DNA of 64,000 nucleotides from assembly GCA_021464415.1 (NCBI GenBank), contig CM038466.1, forward strand, positions 154,001 to 218,000, in the 5' to 3' direction. The translations under genes and the position numbers were made by a program. The notes beneath the pieces are model-generated. The model worked only from the letters and a program-made list of their open reading frames with translations. It had not been told where the DNA came from and ran no database searches. This stretch comes from Lonicera japonica. Its lineage: Eukaryota > Streptophyta > Magnoliopsida > Dipsacales > Caprifoliaceae. Position 1 is the stretch's first letter. Each line of letters starts with the position of its first letter. Of this stretch, positions 20,724 to 31,778 are shown in pieces.

Positions 20724-23678
20724 ATGAATAATCCGACCACCCCCCAACCACCATCATCCACCACAACCGGCGGCCAACCTCCCTCACCTCCGATCACCCA
20801 CACTCCACTGGACATTCTTTGGAAGTCTGCCACCTCTCCTCTGTCCCAGCATCAAGGTTTCAGGCCTCACGCGCCCTCTGGTGTGCCCCACGCGCCACCA
20901 GTAATGACCCACGCGCCTCACGCGCCACCATCACTACAGAGCTTTCCCCCTCTGGTACAATGTCCTACCACCCTCCCTCAACCTTCTTCCACAGTTACCA
21001 GCCCTATCCCATCAGTGGTACAGCATTTTAGCACCCCAAACCAAGCCTCTATGGTGGAAATAACCCAAATACTTGCCCAACAAATGCAGCAACAGCAGCA
21101 AACCATGTTACAGCTCTTGACTAGTCTGTCTAACAACCCCTCAAGCTCTCCTCATAATCATAATGTGGTTCCAGCCCCTGCTGTCATGCATTCTGGTTTT
21201 TCTGCAGAAAAAAGGCAAGAACATGGATTTTCTGTCACTAACAACCATGCAGTAGCCTTACCCAGCACTCAAGCCATCCCACAACATTCAAATAACACCC
21301 TTAGTCAGGGGGAATCGGGTTCAGTTGGAAATATGGCTGTCTGCAAAATTTCACCACCTGGAGGAGAAAGTCTATGTCAAAAAGCTTCTAATGCATGCAC
21401 TTCTGTCACAACCACCCACATTTCTGACCCTTCATTCATAACAGCTCTCCCACAACTTCCAAATGACTATCCAAGTGCCCCAAGCCATTCACATTGCACA
21501 GATCAGGTTCAGACAGAAGTTCTTAACCTGCCAGTGAGTAAAGCCACTCCAAGCACTGAACACAGTCACAGCCTTGATGCAGCTCTGGTTAGACTCCTTC
21601 AACAGCAAAAGTGTGATGCAGTTCAGGCCTTTTCTAGCATTAATACAGTTGCCAACTTGGATCCTTCCAGTCTACAAAATTCAAGTAGTCTTCCCATTCT
21701 TCCCAACCAACAAATGTCTGATAAAACCACCATCTCTTCTTTAGTTCCTCATGACTTACAGCCTGGAAAAAACTCCACATCTGAGTCCTCATCCCACACC
21801 TCTATTGCCCCTCCATTTACCCAGCAGTTCAGTGTATTACCCAGTGGTCCTGGTGGTGCTCTAGGTAGTACCACAGTGCAGCAGGCACAGAGTTCTGCCA
21901 TCCTTCAATCTGTCAATCCTGTCACCTTTGCCAGTCTTTTCTCACCTAACAAGCCCTCTATCCAACACAGCCACCTTGATCTTCCAACCCCGTATTTTAA
22001 GGGAGATGTACCAGCCATAAAGCTAGATGAGGACACATACCAGAAAGCCCTGGTTAAATGCAAATACAATCTAATTGGCAGGCTCATTCTGCCAAAAGGT
22101 ACAGATCCCATCAAATGTGCCTCCTTACACTCAAAGCTTTCTATGATGTGGAATCTTAAAAAAGCCTGGACCATCTCTCCATTGGGAAAAGGTTACTTTT
22201 GTCTTAGGTTCTCAGATGCTGCAGATCAACACATTGCTTGGACTGGTGGACAAAAACATCTTAAACCTGGTACAATCAAACTATCTCCTTGGGTTCCTGA
22301 TTTTGTGCCTGAGAAACTCAAGCAAACTAATGCACAGGTGTGGGTTAGATTGCACTCCATCCCTTGGGAATATTGGGATGAGCCTTTGCTCTTAAGCATA
22401 GGAAGAACCATTGGTATTCCTCTGATTGTTGACCCTGCTTCTCTCAGAAGAGAATTCTGCATGTATGCTCGAATTCTAATTGATGTAGACCTCCAGCACC
22501 CCTTGCCTTCCAGAGTATTGGTTGAAAGGGAGGGTTTCAGCTTCGAAGTTAATGTTTCATTTGAAAAGCTACCTGATTTCTGCACTCATTGTTCCATTGT
22601 TGGACACTTTGTGGGTGAGTGTAGGGCACTTAAAAAGGTGCAGGAAGAGTCAGCTAAAGTCAATGACTCAAAAGAGTATAGAAGCAAACATCTAGCAAAG
22701 AAGAAGCAGCAAGTTGGTCACTTTAACACTGGCAACATTTCTCCTGTCCCACTGAACCCAATCTCCACAAATCCACAAATCACAACCATGAACCCTCAGC
22801 CTGATTTCACACCACAGAAACCAAATAGCACCCCTGGAAAAATGGACATAGCCAGTACAAGTTATGTGATTAACAAGGAAGGCCATACCAGTTCCCACAT
22901 CCAACCCCAAACAGAACTCACCCACACAGTTGCATTGCATGTGGAACCATCTTTTAATTGCCACATCCTCAATGAGGAGTGTGCCACACCCACCTTTCTC
23001 CCCTCTTCTCCTCTGCATAACTACACCTCCCAGTCTGGCAGCAAGCATAATGACACTCAATCTGTAGAATCTTTTGTTCCTAACACTGAGCCAGATCAGA
23101 ATAGCCCCAAACACAAGCTAAATTCCCAACAGAATCATCTCAGTACAAATAAATTTGCCCCTCTTTCAGGCAAGTTCTGGGGAGATGAAGAGGATGAGCC
23201 TCCCATACAATCCTTTGTTCATAGTGCAGATGAAATCATGGAAGAAACAGAACCCCATCCATGTATTCAACTTGGGGAAGACCTTGATCAATCAGTTTTG
23301 AATCAGGAAACTCCTGAAAACTTGAAGAATATAGGCTACCTTTCCTCCCTATACTCAGACTCATCACCTTCTCCAAACTATAACATTCATTCTCCCACTG
23401 ATTCTTCATATTCTCCCCAGAAAGACTCAGATCTACTGAGCTCATCTCCCAGCATTCCTCTTCTAACCTACACTACCAGCAAAGCCAAAAACAAACAGGC
23501 CAGAAAAATCCAAAAAGAAATGGAGGATATGGTCAAAGCTGGTGTCCCCCAAGCCTCTATAGACTGGTGTTTCAGAAATGAGTCCTCAGATGGCCCCCAT
23601 TCTCAAGAATCAAATGCTCATGGGAGCACAAACACAAATTCCAAAAGAAAAAAGAAAAAACATTCTTTCAAGCAATGA
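20724..23678 (+). CDS. LINE C ORF1, intact Gag-like RNA-binding protein
   Basis: 984 residues from the first ATG (MNNPTTPQPP). An upstream in-frame TTG at 20703 is less likely as the start. N-terminal ~420 residues: Pro/Ser/Gln/His-rich, with repeated HAP triplets (HAPPVMTHAPHAPPS) and a Gln run (QQMQQQQQTML). A DUF4283-like domain runs from about residue 430 (KLDEDTYQKAL, LIGRLILPKG, VWVRLHSIPWEYW, LVEREGFSFE). The CCHC knuckle is near residues 619-632 (CTHCSIVGHFVGEC). The tail has an acidic patch (GDEEDEPP) and a very basic end (KRKKKKHSFKQ). DUF4283 plus a CCHC_4-type knuckle is the usual ORF1 layout of many plant LINEs, and the protein is expected to bind element RNA. Its TGA overlaps the ORF2 ATG as ATGA, suggesting coupled translation. 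Confidence 0.88.
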   Translation: MNNPTTPQPPSSTTTGGQPPSPPITHTPLDILWKSATSPLSQHQGFRPHAPSGVPHAPPVMTHAPHAPPSLQSFPPLVQCPTTLPQPSSTVTSPIPSVVQHFSTPNQASMVEITQILAQQMQQQQQTMLQLLTSLSNNPSSSPHNHNVVPAPAVMHSGFSAEKRQEHGFSVTNNHAVALPSTQAIPQHSNNTLSQGESGSVGNMAVCKISPPGGESLCQKASNACTSVTTTHISDPSFITALPQLPNDYPSAPSHSHCTDQVQTEVLNLPVSKATPSTEHSHSLDAALVRLLQQQKCDAVQAFSSINTVANLDPSSLQNSSSLPILPNQQMSDKTTISSLVPHDLQPGKNSTSESSSHTSIAPPFTQQFSVLPSGPGGALGSTTVQQAQSSAILQSVNPVTFASLFSPNKPSIQHSHLDLPTPYFKGDVPAIKLDEDTYQKALVKCKYNLIGRLILPKGTDPIKCASLHSKLSMMWNLKKAWTISPLGKGYFCLRFSDAADQHIAWTGGQKHLKPGTIKLSPWVPDFVPEKLKQTNAQVWVRLHSIPWEYWDEPLLLSIGRTIGIPLIVDPASLRREFCMYARILIDVDLQHPLPSRVLVEREGFSFEVNVSFEKLPDFCTHCSIVGHFVGECRALKKVQEESAKVNDSKEYRSKHLAKKKQQVGHFNTGNISPVPLNPISTNPQITTMNPQPDFTPQKPNSTPGKMDIASTSYVINKEGHTSSHIQPQTELTHTVALHVEPSFNCHILNEECATPTFLPSSPLHNYTSQSGSKHNDTQSVESFVPNTEPDQNSPKHKLNSQQNHLSTNKFAPLSGKFWGDEEDEPPIQSFVHSADEIMEETEPHPCIQLGEDLDQSVLNQETPENLKNIGYLSSLYSDSSPSPNYNIHSPTDSSYSPQKDSDLLSSSPSIPLLTYTTSKAKNKQARKIQKEMEDMVKAGVPQASIDWCFRNESSDGPHSQESNAHGSTNTNSKRKKKKHSFKQ

Positions 23679-26600
23679 AGATTTTGTTCTGGAACCTCAG
23701 AGGCATCAGCAATGCTGATACCCAAAGAATCCTCAAAAATCATGTTCTTTCTCATAGACCAGATTTCCTTTTCATTGCTGAACCCATGACCAGCCTTAAC
23801 TCTATCCCTCCTTTCTACTGGACCTCTCTGGATATGCAATTTGTTGCTGCTAATAATAGACCCTCTGGTCTACCTTCTCTTTGGATGCTTAGCAAACTCA
23901 ATACCCCTCCCCCTCTTCATATACACTACCATTCTCAGCATGTTACTATTCTACAGCCTGCTGAAGTAGGCAATCTCATTATTTCTGCCATCTATGCCAA
24001 CAACAGTCATTACATCAGGAGAGAGCTCTGGGAGGATCTCTCTAACATATACTCTTTGTACAAAGAGCCATGCTTGGCCATTGGAGACTTTAACTGTCTT
24101 CTTGGTGCTCATGAAAAAAGAGGTTTGCCTCCACCTCACTCCACCTCCTGCCTTGAATTTCAGGCCATGATTGATAGTTGTGATCTTATTCAGCTCCAAA
24201 ACACAGGGTCCAAATTTACCTGGTGCAAAAGAGGCTACCCAGCTATGGATTCTATGTTAGATAGAGCCCTTTGTAATCAAAGTTGGCTCCACCTTTGGGA
24301 CTCTCTTTCTTGTCATACCCTTGCTAGAACAGCATCTGATCATACTCCCCTTCTTCTTCATTGTGAAAGCAACAGATTGAGGACTCCTAAACCTTTCAGA
24401 TTTCTCTCTATCTGGACTTCACATGATACCTTCACTGATGTGGTCCAACAGTCTTGGGACAGTCAATGCCTTGCCATATGCCCATGGTTAGGCTTCAGAT
24501 TAAACTGAAACAGCTCAAACAGACCCTCAAACAGTGGAATAAAGAGGTGTTTGGTAATGTCAATCAGCAGGTAGAACAGGCCCAATCTGAGCTCCACAAA
24601 ATCCAGCAAGAAATAGACCTTTTGGGCCACAATGCTCACAGGGATAGGCAAGAAGAAGTTGCTCTCCAGCAGTTCATTAAAGCCCTGAGAAGGCAAGAAT
24701 CTCTTTGGAGAGACAAGTCCAGGGTTAAATGGTTGGCTGAGGGAGATAGGAACACATCCTTCTTTCACAACATAGCCAAGCAAAGATACACCACCAACAA
24801 AATTACCCAGCTCAAAGACAGTGGTAGCCTCATTACTGATCCTAATTTGATAGCCAAGCACATCACTGACTATTACCAAAATCTCTATTCTAGCTCTAAT
24901 AGCATCATTCAAAATGGCATAATTGAGCAAGTGATTCCTAAAATGGTAACTGAGGTTGACAATATCTCTCTTTGTGCTCTGCCTAATGAAGAAGAGATCA
25001 AGAATGCTGTCTTCAGCCTAGACCCTTCATCTGCTCCAGGTCCTGATGGGTTTACAGGTCAATTTTTTCAGAAATGCTGGCACATTGTTGGTTCAGATGT
25101 TTGCAAAGCTGTGAGCCTCTTCTTCTCCACAGGTTGGATTCTTCCTGGCCTTAACTCCAACTTCATCACACTTATTCCCAAATCCCCTCATGCAAACTCT
25201 ATGCCTGATTACAGACCTATAGCCTTAGCCAACTTCATCTTCAAGGTCATTCCAAAGATCATCAGTGAGAGACTTGCTCCCATTGCTGCCAGAATCATTA
25301 GTCCTCAACAAAATGGCTTTGTGAGGGGCAGAGATATTCATCACTCCATTGGTATTGCATCTGAATGCATCAATCTCTTGGACTCCAAAAATCCTGAGGG
25401 GAACATTGCCATGAAGATTGATATAGCCAAAGCTTTTGACACAATGGACTGGTCCTTTTTGCTAAATGTGCTGCAGGCTTTTGGCTTCAGTTCTGTGTTC
25501 TCAGGCTGGATTGATAGCCTTCTAAAGTCTGCTAGAATGTCCATTCTTATTAATGGAACCCCTCAAGGGTACTTTTCTTGCAAAAGAGGGGTCAGACAAG
25601 GGGACCCTCTCAGTCCCATTCTTTTCTGCTTGGCTGAGGAGGTTCTTAGTAGAGCTATCATCATGGAGGTTCAAAAAGGAAATCTCAAGCTTATGACTGG
25701 ACCCAGAGGTGTTCTTATGCCCTCACACTCTTTATATGCTGATGATGTCATGCTTTTTTGCAAAGGAAATGCCTCAAATTTACAGGTTGTCAACAGAATT
25801 CTTTCAGTTTATGGAGAGGCCTCTGGGCAAATTATGAACAAGTCAAAGAGCAAACTATTTATTGGTAAAGGAGCTAGCTATAGAAGACACTCCATTTGTG
25901 CTGCCCTCTCCATGATTGAAGGTACTCTTCCCTTCATCTACCTTGGGGTTCCTATCTTCAAAGGAAAACCCAGGAGTCAACATTTACAAGGCATAGCAGA
26001 CAAGATTAGAGCAAAAATGGAGGGTTGGCAGGGAAAAATTCTCTCTTTTGCTGGCAGAGCTGAACTCATCAAATCTATCATCACTCCTATGCTTCTTCAC
26101 ACTTGCTCCAACTACCTATGGCCTACTTCTTTGCTTAATACTATCCAAAAATGGTGCAGAAATTTCCTTTGGACTGGTAGTATTTTTGGAAGAAAAATCA
26201 TCACTGTGGCATGGCATAATGTTTGTTCTCCAAAAACCTCAGGAGGGCTGGGCATCAGGCATTTTAAATCTCTCAACAAAGCTGCTCTTCTCAAGCAAAT
26301 GTGGAGCATTCTTGTGTCCAAATCCATTTGGAGCAACCTGATTGTCAGCAGATTTCAAATTCGAGGGCATGAGGCCCCTCACACATACAAATCCTCCTCT
26401 ATTTGGCCTGGTTTTAAGCTTGCTCTCAAAGACATCAAGGCCCAGGGCAAGTGGATTATAGGAAATGGCAAAAGTATTAATATTTGGCAAGATAGATGGC
26501 TCTCCTTCTCTGATTTGAATGCTGCCTCTGCCCTTCTGAAAAGGCCTAGCAACCTTGCCAATTACATATCTCATCAAACCTGGAACTTTCCTAGCTGGTT

Positions 26601-27800
26601 TGCTCATCAGTTCCCCTATATCATGGGGGAAATCAACAACATTCTTCTCCCCACAGTTCCAAAGGATGACAGGTACATTTGGCCATTCTCTTCTCATGGA
26701 GAAGTTCATTTCAAAGATGCCTATGTATTCTACAGCCCCCTTAAAGCAGATAACTGGTTCAAGCTATTGTGGAAGAGTTATATTCCACCCAGAGTCTCTT
26801 GTACTGCTTGGAAAATTTTCAATGACAGACTCCCTTCCCAGGATCAGCTACAGAAAAGAGGCATGCACATTGTCTCTAGGTGTGAAATGTGCAAGTTACA
26901 TGTAGAAACAACAGAGCACCTCCTTGTGACCTGTAAGTTTGCTAACTCCATTTGGAGATGGATATGGAATGTTTTCAACATCAAGCAGCACATACCCAAT
27001 TCAATCTCTCAATTGTGGTCTGTGGTAAGGGCATTTAAAGGCAGCAGTCAAATTAAAAGGCTTCTGATTGTAAGCAATCTCCTTGGGTTCCATTTGATTT
27101 GGGAAAATAGGAACAGATGCATTTTTGATGGGGCTAAGCCTGTTTCCTCCAGCACTATACACCATCTTAAAGGTCTTATTAGAGACATAGCCCCCCTGGT
27201 TAAAGGCCACATGCACAACCACATGTCAGATTTCTCCACAATAAAAGCCTTGGATATTAAAGGCAACAGGCCCACTGCAACTGTTATCACTGAAGTGAAC
27301 TGGTTCCCCCCCTCCCTGGATGGATCAAGATCAACACAGATGGCCTAGCTTTGGGCTCTCCAGGAACAGCAGCCATTGGAGGAATAGTCAGAAACCACAG
27401 AGGTTTTTTCTTAGGAGCTTTCTGCAAACAGATTGGCATTGCTAATGCCTTCACAGCTGAGCTCTTAGCTTTCATTCAAGCTATTGATATAGCTTATGAG
27501 AAAGGATGGAGGAAGATTTGGGTTGAAATGGACTCCCTCATCCTGGCTAATAGAGTTCTGAAAAGAGAGTTCAAACCCCCTTGGCAATTGGAAAACCTGT
27601 GGTACAATTGCAGGAAGAAAATGGATAGCATGACTCTTAGAGTCTCCCACATTTACAGAGAAGGAAATCAAGCTGCAGATAAGCTGTCAAAAATGGGTTT
27701 ACATCATCACAATCTCACATGGTGGTCCTCTATACCTCAAGGGTTAAATGGTTACATTTCTCATGATTACTCAGGCCTCCATAATTACAGGTTCAAGTAA
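23675..27800 (+). pseudogene. LINE C ORF2, endonuclease/RT/RNase H (two C-run frameshifts)
   Basis: Domains in order: endonuclease (ILFWNLRG, AEPMTSL, IYANNSHYIRREL, IGDFNCLLGAHEKRG, SMLDRALC, SDHTPLL); reverse transcriptase (SSAPGPDGF, QNGFVRGRDIHHSIG, KIDIAKAFDTMDW, RGVRQGDPLSP, YADD near 25735, YLGVPIFKGK); zinc motif (RCEMCK..HLLVTCKF); RNase H (INTDGLALGSPG, ELLAF, EMDSL, EGNQAADKLSKMG). All visible catalytic residues are kept. The frame shifts near 24480 (ATATGCCCATGG) and near 27310 (TTCCCCCCCTCCC). Both places would read through with one more C, so they could be real deletions or sequencing errors. The start is the ATG in the ATGA overlap. Length is 4,126 bases, matching D. Confidence 0.88.
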
Positions 27801-28612
27801 CCATCTGCTCACTACCCCTCTCAGCTTTTCCTCTAGTCTCATAGCAGCCTTAGACACAGATTTTTTCTGCAGTTTTGCTGGAACTGCCACTACAGTAATA
27901 CTTTCAATTAATTATACCTCTCAGCTCCACAGTACAAATCTTAGAGCTGGCAGCCACAATCCTCATTGCTACTACTCAGGAACTTTACATTTGAGGGCTC
28001 AGTTAGGTGGTGTTCATAAGTCTCTAATTTATCTGGAGATTTTGAGGGACAGAAATGGTTTTGTGGGTTGCAGAAACAGAGCTTCAGGTGTTGCAGCAGA
28101 TCACTCAAGGCCTACTTTCTTGTTGCATACAGTCTTTTACAAGTCCACTCTCTCAACTCTTTGTGTGCAGGGGATTCTTGGAGATAGAAGTTCTCATCTG
28201 GTCATCCTTATCCACTCAGTCCAGCCTTGCATCCAGGCAGCTTCTACAGCAGATGCTACTCAGGCAGGCTATATAAATTCCTTTGCTGCTACAGTGCTTT
28301 GTATTTGGTTGTTTTTTCTGTTTATTTTTTGTAGTAAGCAAGCCTTTAGCCTTTTCATTATGGGCCAGTCATGTATAGTCTTTTATGTAGGCCCTTTGTT
28401 CTTAGATAATTGCTTTGTGGACTGCTCTCCTTCAGTCCATAAAGCAATTATAGTGCTTTCTATTATTGAACACAACATCATCAAGAATTGGCTTTTTTGT
28501 AAGGCTTTGGGGGTGAGCCACATACACCTTCCAAATTGTATCTTTATTTTCATTTTTATGATATGCCTCTAGCTCCTTTGGGGAGGTAGAGATTTTATAT
28601 AAAAAAAAAAAA
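27801..28612 (+). promoter_or_regulatory. LINE C structured 3' UTR and poly(A)
   Basis: The GGAGATTTTGAGGGACAGAA block is at 28035-28054, preceded by a weak AAGTCTC/GAGATTT pairing. SL1 at 28406-28451 is a 19-base stem ATAATTGCTTTGTGGACTG with its complement and one G-U pair. SL2 at 28506-28535 pairs TTTGG/CCAAA and GGTG/CACC. SL3 at 28567-28591 pairs CTCTA/TAGAG and CTCC/GGAG. The poly(A) follows within ten bases. Confidence 0.78.
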
Positions 28613-28940
28613 CCCTAAACCCTAAACCCTAAACCCTAAACCCTAAACCCTAAACCCTAACCCCTAACCCCTAACCCCTAAACCCTAACCCCTAAACCCG
28701 AAACCCTAAACCCGAAACCCGAAACCCCAAACCCGAAACCCCAAACCCCAAACCCTAAACCCCAAACCCTAAACCCTAAACCCTAAACCCGAAACCCTAA
28801 ACCCGAAACCCTAAACCCCAAACCCCAAACCCCAAACCCCAAACCCTAAACCCGAAACCCTAAACCCCAAACCCCAAACCCCAAACCCGAAACCCTAAAC
28901 TCGAAACCCTAAACCCGAAACCCTAAACCCTAAACCCTGA
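28613..28940 (+). repeat. Long telomeric seam C/D with variant units
   Basis: About 328 bases, some 46 heptamers, of CCCTAAA mixed with CCCGAAA, CCCCAAA and CCCCTAA-type variants. Perfect units cluster next to the poly(A) of C and again at the D end; variants fill the middle, partly in blocks of the same type. Such variant-rich arrays are typical of proximal telomere DNA. Confidence 0.93.
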
Positions 28941-28951
28941 AAAAAAACACA

Positions 28952-29008
28952 ATGAAAATTTCTAGAGAGAGAAAGTGCAAAAATTCTCTCCAACCTCTCT
29001 CCTCCCAC
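28952..29008 (+). promoter_or_regulatory. LINE D conserved 5' block
   Basis: The block ATGAAAATTTCTAGAGAGAG plus AAAGTGC and CTCTCC motifs. The small upstream frame reads MKISRERKCKNSLQPLSS and stops before the ORF1 ATG at 29030. It sits about 12 bases after the long telomeric seam. Confidence 0.62.
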
Positions 29009-29029
29009 TTTTATTAATTTTTTATTCCT

Positions 29030-31778
29030 ATGAATATTCCGGCCACATCCATGAGTTTTCCGGCCAACCCCAACCACCCTCCGGCAACCGTCAACCCACC
29101 ACCTACCACCACTATGGCACAGTCCTCCAGCCAACCCCCAGTGCACTCTGACAGGGGCCACGCGCTCTATGCGCCATCCCACGCGCCCTCCCCTGCAACC
29201 CACGCGCCACCTACCTCAGTCCACGCGCCGCCAGAAGGTCACACCCCTCTGCCTACATTCACCCACACACCTGCAGAAATCAATGAACCACACACCCCAA
29301 CAGATCTCTCACAGTTCATGATGCTACAGCAGAAATTAAATGAACAAAATCAACAACTTCTGCAAATGTTCACAACAATGGTGAAGAGCAAAAATGTCAC
29401 CCCTCAACAGCCATCACACACAAAGAAGCATCAGACAGCAGGTACACCAAACAATGTCTCATTTTCATTCAACAAAACAATCCAAGAAGGGGAAATACTT
29501 GTACAAGAATTCATAAATAATGCCAGGGAAGAAAAGATAGATGCTCAGCTGTTACAAGTCCTAAACCAACAAAATACAGTTCATAAAAATGATCTGCAAA
29601 CAGTCACAGATGTCCACAAGAAGGTCCCTTTCTCCTTCATTGCAACCGGATGCTATAAATGTAGATTCAGGTGGTGCCTCTGCACAGGATAATCTGGAAA
29701 ACAATCAGCCCCAGTTGGTGAAGCATTCCAAAGATCAACCTTCAATAGCTGTCTTTAATGGTGTTGTTAATCCGGAGGAAGAAGAAAGAAATTGCTCCTT
29801 GGCGCCAAAAGAGAATACCACTCTTTTACCCACAGGTTTTGGTACAAACCAGGTTGTTAGCCCCAGTACAAACCCCCAGAACACTGCAAATGTCAACTCT
29901 GTAGATGGCAGTCACTTTGCACCTGTCACCACTGATATTCCCATCAAGAAGCCGTCTTATGCCAGCCTTTTGAAGCCCAAAACTGTACCTCCCAGCCTTC
30001 CCCTCAGTCACCTGCCTGCACCTTACAAAAAAGGTAACTTGATGGCAGTCAAATTAGATGAAAGTGTCTATCAAAAATCTCTTTTGCAATGTCAAAATTA
30101 TTTACATGGTAAACTCATTCTAAAACGTGGAAAACCACCAGTTAAAGCAGTGGATTTGCACCACTCTCTCTCCAATGCCTGGAACATCACAGAACAATGG
30201 TCTCTCACCCCCATTGGCAGGGGATATTACACCATTAGATTCTCAAATGCAGAGGATAAACAAAAAGTGTGGACAGCTGGGCAAGTTAATCTTCAACAGG
30301 GCATTTTTAACCTATTCCAATGGACCAAAGACTTCAAACCAAGTCAACAAAAGCAAACCAGAGCTCATCTCTGGGCCAGACTCCATGAGGTCCCTGAAGA
30401 ATACCTACACCACCATTTAATCCTTTCCATGGCTAATGTCATTGGGTTCCCTGTTACTATTGACCCTTTCACCTTAAAAAAGGAATTTGGCCACTATTGC
30501 AGAGTGGAAGTGGATGTGGACCTTAGAACAGAACTCCCAGCCTCTATTTTAGTGGAGAGAGAAGGTTACAATTTTGAAGTAGGAGTCTCTTATGAGAAAA
30601 TTCCTGATTTCTGTGTTCATTGCTCGGTTATTGGTCATCTAGTAACTGAGTGCAGAACTCTTAAAAAAGCCCAGCAACAACAGGAGCAAGCTAGCAAACC
30701 TCCCACCAAACTCCCTCCCAAAAACAAACATCATCTACCACAGAACCCCACCTCAAAAGACCCCCAACCTTCACACCATCAAGCCACTCCTGCCTTACAA
30801 AAACAGAACTGGGAAGTCAATGCCAGAATGATTGATTCAAACTCCACTCAGCAAGAATTTGTTGATGAATTTGTTGATGATACACCTCCATGTGCGAAAA
30901 CCCATCAAAACATCACAAAAATGCCCAATGTTGAAGCACAGGGTCATACTGAGCAAGCAGAATTCTGTCCAGAACTAGTGCCCCACAACCCAGAGTTAAA
31001 TACCAACACCCCCATACATGCAGAGCCCAATCAAAGCTATGCTCAACTCATTGCTGAAGCTATAGAGGCAACATGCACTTCTATTCACTCCCAGCCCCTC
31101 TCTCACCCATCACCAGCTGACACCATTGTTCCATGCTCAGTTGACCAAGGCCATACTCCCCTCTCACCACACAATGACCATCTCCCAATTAATTCTCCTC
31201 CAACAGCTACCCCAACCCATAACTCTTTTTCCCCTCTAACTGGAAGATTCTGGTCAGACATGGCTGAAGATGAGCCCCTCCTCAGCTCTGAAGCAACTGC
31301 AGATGCCAACCTGGCAGAAAAAATCCCTACTATATGCATTCAGTTAATGGAGGATGTCAATACCTCAGTTTTTGACCAAGCCACCCCACACAGGCAAACC
31401 TCACCCACTCACACCATACACTCCATATCCTCCACCTCTAGAAACAGCACCACAAACCAAAGGCCAGACAACTTCACAAAGCAGGCAGCAACAGTTAATG
31501 CAATCTCCAACCAAAAGTAGTCCAAAGCCAAACAGAAAAAGTTGAAAAACACTACCATCAGAAAAGAAAAAGTTGTAGCCAGATTCAATTCCAAAAACAG
31601 CTCCCCTCTCAGCTCCAATAGCACTTATGAGGACAAACTATACAATGAAATCATGGCCAGAGATAACAGTGTATACAAATGCTCTCTTGATGCTTATGAA
31701 TCATTTTCTCAAGAAAAACCAAACTCTGAAAGTTCTGATAGCTCACACTGCAGAACTACTCCCACCAACTCCTCATGA
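29030..31778 (+). pseudogene. LINE D ORF1, Gag-like protein (one frameshift, one TAG)
   Basis: The start is ATG at 29030 (MNIPATSMSFPAN). N-terminus with HAP repeats (HAPSPATHAPPTSVHAPP) written largely as CACGCGCC. The frame shifts near 29600-29630. DUF4283-like domain from about 30042 (KLDESVYQKSL, LHGKLILKRG, LVEREGYNFE) and a CCHC knuckle near 30612 (CVHCSVIGHLVTEC). A TAG at 31518-31520 interrupts, but the same frame continues to the TGA at 31776-31778. There it overlaps the ORF2 ATG (ATGA, 31775-31778). The TAG sits where CAG would fit. Confidence 0.85.

Larger units (their letters stand above)
20635..28612 (+). mobile_element. LINE C, near-complete L1-type element
   Basis: About 7.98 kb with 5' block, intact ORF1, full-length ORF2, structured 3' UTR and poly(A), bounded on both sides by telomeric repeats. 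It is the best-preserved copy. The only visible defects are two apparent single-base shifts in ORF2, both at runs of C. Its protein sequences form a separate subfamily from A, D, E and G. Confidence 0.92.

Noticed and set aside
27748..28572. 274-residue frame after C ORF2
   Set aside because: It is in the C 3' UTR, overlaps SL1 and SL2, has no conserved protein features and has no equivalent in A or D.
28613..28940. Direct repeats resembling a CRISPR array
   Set aside because: The units are contiguous 7-mers of telomere type without spacers, in a plant genome.
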